From contig NC_088775.1 of NCBI RefSeq assembly GCF_954871325.1, positions 36,123,561-36,187,560 of the forward strand: a stretch of 64,000 nt of DNA, read 5' to 3'. Shown here one piece after another: positions 58,016-64,000 of this stretch. This DNA comes from Gordionus sp. m RMFG-2023 (Eukaryota; Nematomorpha; Gordioida; Chordodea; Parachordodidae). The position numbers were made by a program, and so were the translations under genes. Each line of letters starts with the position of its first letter. Position 1 is the first letter of the stretch. The notes under the pieces were generated by a model. The model saw only the letters and a program-made list of their open reading frames with translations, was not told the origin of the DNA and did no database searches.

Positions 58016-60614
58016 AAAACTCTATATTCGATTTAAATTATAATGTTTCTTACAGCAAGTAGCAATAATAATAATGATAAATTAAAAAATGAATAAAAAG
58101 GAGATTTTTTCTCTTATATTAAACCATTTTGAAAAAAAAGATTTAAAATATTAAACCCAAGAATTATGAAAAATGTTTAACTCATGGATTTGGCCATACG
58201 GGGGGGGGGGGTATGTTAAATTACAGAGCTTATAGTTAACTTGGAATATATCAGGGATAGGAATCCTCATATTGTACTTTGGCTGCGGAACCCAGGAGAA
58301 TAAGAATTTGGAAAATATTTTTTAAAATTCTTTTAAAATACTATATATATAATTACTCGTATACATATATTCAAATAAGAAATAACAGATAAAATATTTA
58401 TTAAGATTCATAAATAATCAAGAAAATGCCCGAAAATATATATTCTTCGCTTTCATTTAATTTAAAATCGAAATCATCACACCCGTCCAGATTAGTTTTC
58501 ATTTAATATTCAATATTTTTGAAATAAATTTTTAATCACTTTAAATGGGAAGTTATTGACAATACAATGCCATTATTTATCATTTGAAAAAAAATCGAAA
58601 TTGTGAGAAGGAAATAAATTTTTTATGATCAATCATATGATTTTCCAATTAGTTAATCTTTGATAAAATACTTTTAATATAAAATCTGGCTCGATTTGGG
58701 TATATTCGTTTTCTTTTTTTAAAAAATTTCTATTCCCGGCCTAGAGTGTGAAATTTAGAAGTATTTTTTGCTCATTAGTATAAAATATATTTATTTTGAC
58801 CTATCTGTATGCAAAATTATCGCCTTTTAATTAGCAAAATTCCCCCTCTCCCCTATCCCCTCATGAAATTTTTTTTGCTCAGTCCCTTAAAATTTTTTTG
58901 CGAACTTGCTTTGATTAAGCATAACACTTAACGTTGATTTATACGATATAGTAAAGTTTTTGTCAGTTTTTTTCAACAGGGAATCATTGTTTGCTTAATT
59001 TTAGTCGTTTTTTTTTCATTTTTGCGGATTACTAAATCAATTGAATAAAGTCTTTAGAACTAGCAAGGTAATCTTCACTTAACAAAAACCAAAATGATAA
59101 ATTAATCTATTTGAGAGGCTAAGCGGTGATTATTTGGTATTAGTTTTGCACGTGCTTCGAGAGAAATTGTAAAATTTTATACCAAATATTTTTTAATATC
59201 GATAATTTTCATATGTCAATATGTTTCATAAATTTCAATGAATATCATAATTGTCGATAATTTTGAAAGATTTTGATATTTTATTCTTTGACAAAAAATA
59301 GTTAGGTAATAATTAGTTTTTCTCAAATTTTTATGGGTAGAAAGACTGGGGCATTTTGTAGAAAAAAAAACATAGATTAAACTTATCAACTAATACCTCT
59401 AACGGTATACTCTGATTACTAACTCCTCTCCTAATATAGATATCAGAGGTCCGTCTTAAACCGGTCCCCGCTCATGAAACTATTATATCCTGCCCAACCT
59501 ATGATAATTTTTTTTGTACGAGTCACCCTGCTGTGCCCATAAAAAAATCATTAAATTCATTTATAAATTTTGACAGCAGGGTAAGAATAAAATTTCCTTT
59601 ATTTAACCACACTTTCCAAAACATTAAATTTAAATTCTTGCACATATCCAGCCTAGGACGTTTTTTGCCAGACCGACTTCAAAGATTAAAGTTGGACCGT
59701 GTAGATATTTAATATGTACCTGAGTTTATTTTCTAAATAATTTAAATTCTTTTAATTGGAACTTTAGTGGTCACAAGAAAGTTGGCTAAATTAGGAACCA
59801 ATGTACGCTGGGAATAAAGCTAGGGCCCGTTGGAATACCTAAAAGTTTAGTTTAACTCACGTGAATAATTATTTTGCATAACAAATATAAATGAAAATCA
59901 AGTAAAATAAGTAAGCTTTCTATATATGCCCAATAAACATTAAAGTAAAAAATAAAGTGCTTAAAAATTTTTAAAATAATTAAGAACAATCATTAAAATT
60001 TTAGATAATGTTCAACAAAAGTTCGCATGTTTCCCATCCATCCTTGAAAATTGATCAGGATCTTGGTATTAATAAAAAGACCGATTTATTTTATAAATAA
60101 GAAAATATTATACCTTTTGGAGGTATTTATTTTAATATAAATAAATGTATAAAAACTTAATTATATTATATCATGGTTATTCATTATCATTAACAAAATA
60201 ATTTTAATATAAATTTTTTTGCTGTGATGCTTTTCAGCAAACTCCACCCCCAGCCCCCCCCCCCCCCCAAAAAAAAAATAAAAAAATAAAATCTTCTATT
60301 ACGAGTAACATGAGTTTTTTTAAGTAATGTACATTGCAATTCTCAACATGGTAAACTTGTTAATTCAAATGAATCATCTTTGATAAATAGATAATTAATT
60401 AAAGAGTATGTCATTTATATACCTCTTGTATCTAAAATTAAAAAAATATTAAAACAATTTAAAAGCTGAATATTTCTACACTAAAATAAATTTAATTTAA
60501 TCAATTGTTTATTTTGCAATAGATATTTTTTTAGTTTGTATCTAAAAGATTAAACAAAATATTTATTATGTCGTCAGATATTTTAGCTACACAAACAAGG
60601 TATACACAAATTTA
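58016..60614. other. AT-rich stretch with homopolymer runs and a GC-motif remnant
   Basis: Poly(G) at about 58201, poly(C)/poly(A) at about 60255, and a GC-motif patch at about 59444-59700 (AGAGGTCCGTC, ACCGGTCCCCGC) resembling the TAGAG MITEs. No gene is recognised. Confidence 0.4.
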
Positions 60615-60734
60615 CAGGGTTGCATGTGTTTTATTTGGTGATATAATAAAAACAAAAACTATTAAGTGGTATAATAATAAGTTTGAAGTGTTTAAAAAAA
60701 CAGAAATACCACATTTATGTATTAGGAAAAAAAT
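60615..60734. repeat. Left terminal inverted repeat of the Tc1/mariner-type element
   Basis: Starts at the TA target; includes ACTATTAAGTGGTATAATAA and CCACATTTATGTATTAGG. A short extra stretch after AAGTTTGAAGTG distinguishes it from the right copy. Confidence 0.9.
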
Positions 60735-61171
60735 AGTTTAAGTGAATATTTTTTCAAATTTTTACAATAATTTTTTAAAAAAAAGTAACATAAGAATTTA
60801 CCTATGAAATTTTTCTAGAATATCATATGTAATTGGAAAATTAATTTTTTGGAAGATTTGGAAGTGTAATACTGTATTGTAGTATTTAATGATCTTTATT
60901 TCAGATTCTATGAACCTTAAATTTCAATATTGATCATAAAGACTTATACTAAGTTTTAAAAAATCAGCCCCCACCTTTAAAGTAATTAACTTATATTGCA
61001 GATAAATGTAATGCCATTCGTTTTTTTCTATAGAAAGGCGCTCAGAAGAACGAAATATAAAAATTATCAACCAAAGAATATTTTATTTTGTATATATTAT
61101 AATAATCTATAATTACAAATACAAACACAATAATAATAATTTACACAATGATTTAATTTTGTAAGAAAATA

Positions 61172-62430
61172 TTATATTTTTAAATTGCATTCTCGTTTAG
61201 TTTTGAGTGTTCCGAAATTGGCATCTTTATTTTTATATAAATAGAGAAATGATAAAAATATATTTAAAATATTATATAAATTTATATTACCTTTAATTGA
61301 TTGGTTGTCCCCGAAAACCAAGTTCAAATCATGCATATGATTATAATAGTTTGTAAAATCGTACGGAATGTACTGATTTAATATCGAAGTAACATTATTT
61401 ATGATTTGATTTCTATTGTTTGGCCTTTAGACCTATATTTGTTTTTCATGACCCCGAAAAAGTTTTCAATAGGATTTAATTGAGGTGAATATGGCGGAAG
61501 ATATTCAATTCGATTTTTATAGCTATCAATAAGATGACACTTGTGTATTGCGGCATTATCCATAATGATAACTGCATCATTTGGAAGAATTGTACTAATT
61601 CTCTCAGATAATCAAGGAAAAGCAACCCATTAAAGGGCCCTTCAATAATTCGATAGGTTATAAGGCCACCAATTCCTATTGTACATAAAATGCTAACGTT
61701 CTTGCCTTTGGAAGGTGGAACTATCATAGTTGGTGTGGCATTGTAGGGGGCCCAAGCATACACAGTTACAATATGTAGGTTTATGCTTATTTCATCCAGG
61801 AAGAACATTTTTTCCATAGGAATGTTTAGCATTTTAAGGCAATAAGCCTGGCGAATGCGAATTACTCCTGGTGTATTTCGTCGATCGGGCTCTCCAGACA
61901 TTTTTTTAATATATTTTCGGATGGTCCCCTTATTTTTTGGGAAACCTGGAGGCAAATTTTCTATGATATCTTTGATAGTCGAGGTGTTGTTATCCATTAA
62001 AATATTTATAACCTTTCTTTCGATTTCGGATGTGTCCTTTTTTTACATCCCTTTTTTTGAATTTGATATTGCTTCAATGGCCCCCCTATAAACTCTGGAA
62101 AAGTTTCTTGCCTTAATTTGTTAACCGAGGCTATTGACATATCAATATGTCTGGCAATGTCCTTTATTTTCATTCTTTCCATTTCAGGCTGGGACAACAA
62201 TTTGGCTATATGTCAATTTTCTCTTTATTCCAGCAATTATATTTTCTTTTTGGGTTTTGAATTGCCGGTGAGTTTATAGGGTTTATTATAGTAAAATTGG
62301 CACTTATAGCAAATTGCGAAAATGATGTGGAAAAGGAATGATTAGATAAAAAGGAATTATTATTATATAAAGAAGAATTTCTAAAACTATTATTGTTATT
62401 ATTGGTTAAAATATTATTAATATTAAACAT
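61172..62430 (-). pseudogene. Tc1/mariner (IS630-like) transposase, frameshifted, with one intron
   Basis: Minus-strand pieces in order: an Asn/Ser-rich N-terminus from 62430; a helix-turn-helix segment IKDIARHIDMSIASVNKLRQ (about 62170-62110); RTHPKS-like linker; the first catalytic Asp in MFFLDEISINLH (about 61810-61770); the second in AVIIMDNAAIHKCH (about 61580-61540); and the Glu in YSPQLNPIENFFG (about 61495-61455). By my count the second Asp and the Glu are separated by 30 residues, shorter than the usual 34-41. A GT...AG intron, 61225-61290 (66 bp), precedes a short final exon ending DANFGTLKTKRECNLKI. About three frame changes make this copy inactive. Confidence 0.8.
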
Positions 62431-62499
62431 TTTAAATTTAAAAAATTATTTTTTTGTAATTAAAAGGTTTTATGAAAATTTTTTATTAATTGTTAAATT

Positions 62500-62601
62500 T
62501 TTTTCCTAATACATAAATGTGGTAACACTTCAAACTTATTATTATACCACTTAATAGTTTTTGTTTTTATTATATCACCAAATAAAACACATGCAACCCT
62601 G
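62500..62601. repeat. Right terminal inverted repeat of the Tc1/mariner-type element
   Basis: Inverse of 60615-60734, ending ACACATGCAACCCTG before the TA target. Confidence 0.9.
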
Positions 62602-62603
62602 TA

Positions 62604-63795
62604 ACTTAATTTAAAACTAAATAGCTCTGATTAAGTTTATAGATATATTTCAAAAAACATATGTGATGCATAATTTGCTATTTATCGTAAATATGCTTAA
62701 ATAATTATTTTCAGTGAAATTCATGTGAATTGCAAATTGAATGCAAAAAGAAGTAAACAACTTAAGTTTGAATTGTAATTTAAAAATTTATTGAAACAAA
62801 AAATGAGAAGATAATATTTACATAAATGTAAACGACTTGTTTAAATATTTTTAAAAAAACATGTTTACTTCTACTTTATTTTTTTTAACTATATTAAGAA
62901 TAAGACATGTTAAATTGAAATTCTAAGAATAAAAAATTCCTAAAAGTTGAGAACAGAAAAAAATACCGAATGCTCGGATCAACTACTGATACTCAGATAA
63001 AACGGAAATAGTAAGAATAAATATTGCCTACATTCTTGTAAAATAAATTGGGAAATGCTAAGATTTACAAGATAATAAGCATCGCCCCCTAACCCAACAA
63101 TTAATCTTATTTGCTAACGGCAAAAATTATTCGATTATGATTGATTTTCGTAAAGGAATTTTTTTGGGTGCTTCGCCCCTCAAACTCCCCTTTTTCATTA
63201 CGGATATAATTTTCAAACATTTATTTATAAAAATAATGTAGAGGGAATTTTTGAAATAAGTTTTAATGTTATTCTAATATAAATTCAAGGACAAGGGTAT
63301 CCAATAAAAAAGGGAATTCAATTTCTTGATTTTGAAATTACTTTTTTGGCATAACACATACAGTGTTATGAGTATTTAATTTAACATATTAACGACTTAA
63401 TTTAAACACATGCATATATAATTATAATCTTTACAAATGAACAACAAAAGAAATAATTTAATTATACATGAATAGGTTTAAATTTAATCCTCAATATGTG
63501 TCATTAAATCATCACAACACTGTAATATTTTTAAATAAAAATTTTCATAATCATAATTTTAATTTAGTGTGGGAGATTTTGTGGATGTTTTTGGGTTATA
63601 TCTAGGAAATTTCAAAATCTGTTAGAATTATGGTAATTAAGAGTGTGGTAGATCTTGACTTTTTTAAAAAAAATTGGTAGTCTACTAGTCAATGTGATAT
63701 ATAAACCTGGCAACCATTTTTGTTAAGCTAGTCTAGTATTATAATGATTTCTGATTTTTGTCCTTTCATAATTTAAAATTTTGTAGATTATGTTT
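62604..63795. other. Intergenic, no gene seen
   Basis: AT-rich. A short patch at about 63083-63190 has CGCCCCCTAACCC and GGGTGCTTCGCCCCTC, similar to hAT subterminal GCCCC motifs, suggesting a decayed hAT end. Confidence 0.4.
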
Positions 63796-64000
63796 CATTG
63801 GCGTACGCAGCGGGGGGGCAGGGGGACAACCCCCCCCCCCCCCCCCCCCCACCAAATCCAAAATGCAGATGCCGGACATATTTTTATGATAATTTAATAA
63901 ACAAAAGCTGTGAACTGATGATTTCCTCAAAAGAATCAATTCAAAAGAGGGATATGATTCCCATTTCATCAATAATTGATAAAAATAGGGTTAAAATTGC
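63796..64000 (+). mobile_element. 5' end of a ZMYM1-like hAT copy, cut by the window edge
   Basis: It begins CATTGGCGTACGCAGCGGGG, followed by long G and C homopolymers and then AAAATGCAGATGCCGGACAT, the same 5' region as at 13526, 56204 and (inverted) 18744. The rest lies outside the window or is replaced by unrelated sequence after about 63895. Confidence 0.7.

Larger units (their letters stand above)
60615..62601 (-). mobile_element. Tc1/mariner-type DNA transposon, complete ends
   Basis: Terminal inverted repeats begin CAGGGTTGCATGTGTTTTAT on both sides and extend about 100-115 bp (60615-60734 and 62500-62601), nearly perfect except for a small insertion in the left copy. TA dinucleotides flank both ends (60613-60614 and 62602-62603). 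The internal region encodes a DDE transposase on the minus strand. A fragment of the unassigned repeat end (TTTAAAGTAATTAACTTATA) lies at 60964-61007. Confidence 0.9.

Noticed and set aside
1-64000. CRISPR arrays, operons or other prokaryotic features
   Set aside because: No spaced identical repeats with unique spacers; split genes and element families are eukaryotic.

Overview
The window is a very AT-rich stretch of an animal genome, most likely an invertebrate and perhaps an arthropod or crustacean. I infer this from the intron-split metazoan-type genes and from the mix of hAT, P, Ginger, Tc1/mariner, Ty3/gypsy and LINE remnants; the species cannot be fixed from the sequence alone. Only two ordinary host genes are recognisable. 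One is translation initiation factor eIF1 (plus strand, 16228-16639, three coding exons, introns of 42 and 40 bp). The other is glutamine synthetase (minus strand, 53532 to 45535, six coding exons, 369 codons, all splice phases consistent). Nearly everything else that can be explained is transposable-element sequence, much of it nested.

Layout. 1-5 kb: small foldback elements and a short LTR element without genes (2604-4249). 5-10.5 kb: the 3' end of a ZMYM1-like hAT, a 13-bp minisatellite expanded inside a foldback element, an exon of a second Ginger-like integrase, a Ty3/gypsy pol remnant and an orphan CCHC-knuckle ORF. 11.5-13 kb: a P-element/THAP9-like transposase remnant. 13.5-20.5 kb: hAT copies on either side of eIF1. 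20.5-26 kb: the highlight, a 5.49-kb Ginger1-type DNA transposon with a CCGG target duplication, sitting inside a GC-cored MITE that has its own 8-bp target duplication. 28.2-33.6 kb: a young, nearly whole Ty3/gypsy element. 34.6-35.7 kb: a LINE remnant and an unassigned repeat. 37.4-43.5 kb: one decayed hAT transposase split by an LTR element (itself hit by a MITE) and by a non-autonomous hAT. 45.5-53.5 kb: glutamine synthetase, with a decayed hAT in its third intron. 54-64 kb: more GC-cored MITEs, another ZMYM1-like hAT, a complete Tc1/mariner-type element with roughly 100-bp terminal repeats, and the start of a further hAT at the window edge.

The Ginger-type element encodes, on the minus strand, an HHCC plus D,D(35)E integrase-like transposase with a GPY/F-like module. 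This is followed, across several small introns, by a tandemly duplicated exon pair and a C-terminal OTU-type cysteine protease with the expected Asp/Cys and His motifs. Most of its introns (39, 42, 41, 50, 55 bp) are as small as those of the host eIF1 gene. A second integrase exon (6852-7160) ends at the same intron position, so the family has at least two representatives here.

A recurring theme is a set of short terminal-inverted-repeat elements that start with TAGTG or TAGAG, make about 8-bp target duplications, and often have a GC-rich core (GGCCCGG, GGTCCGG or GGCTCG motifs) standing out sharply from the AT-rich background.
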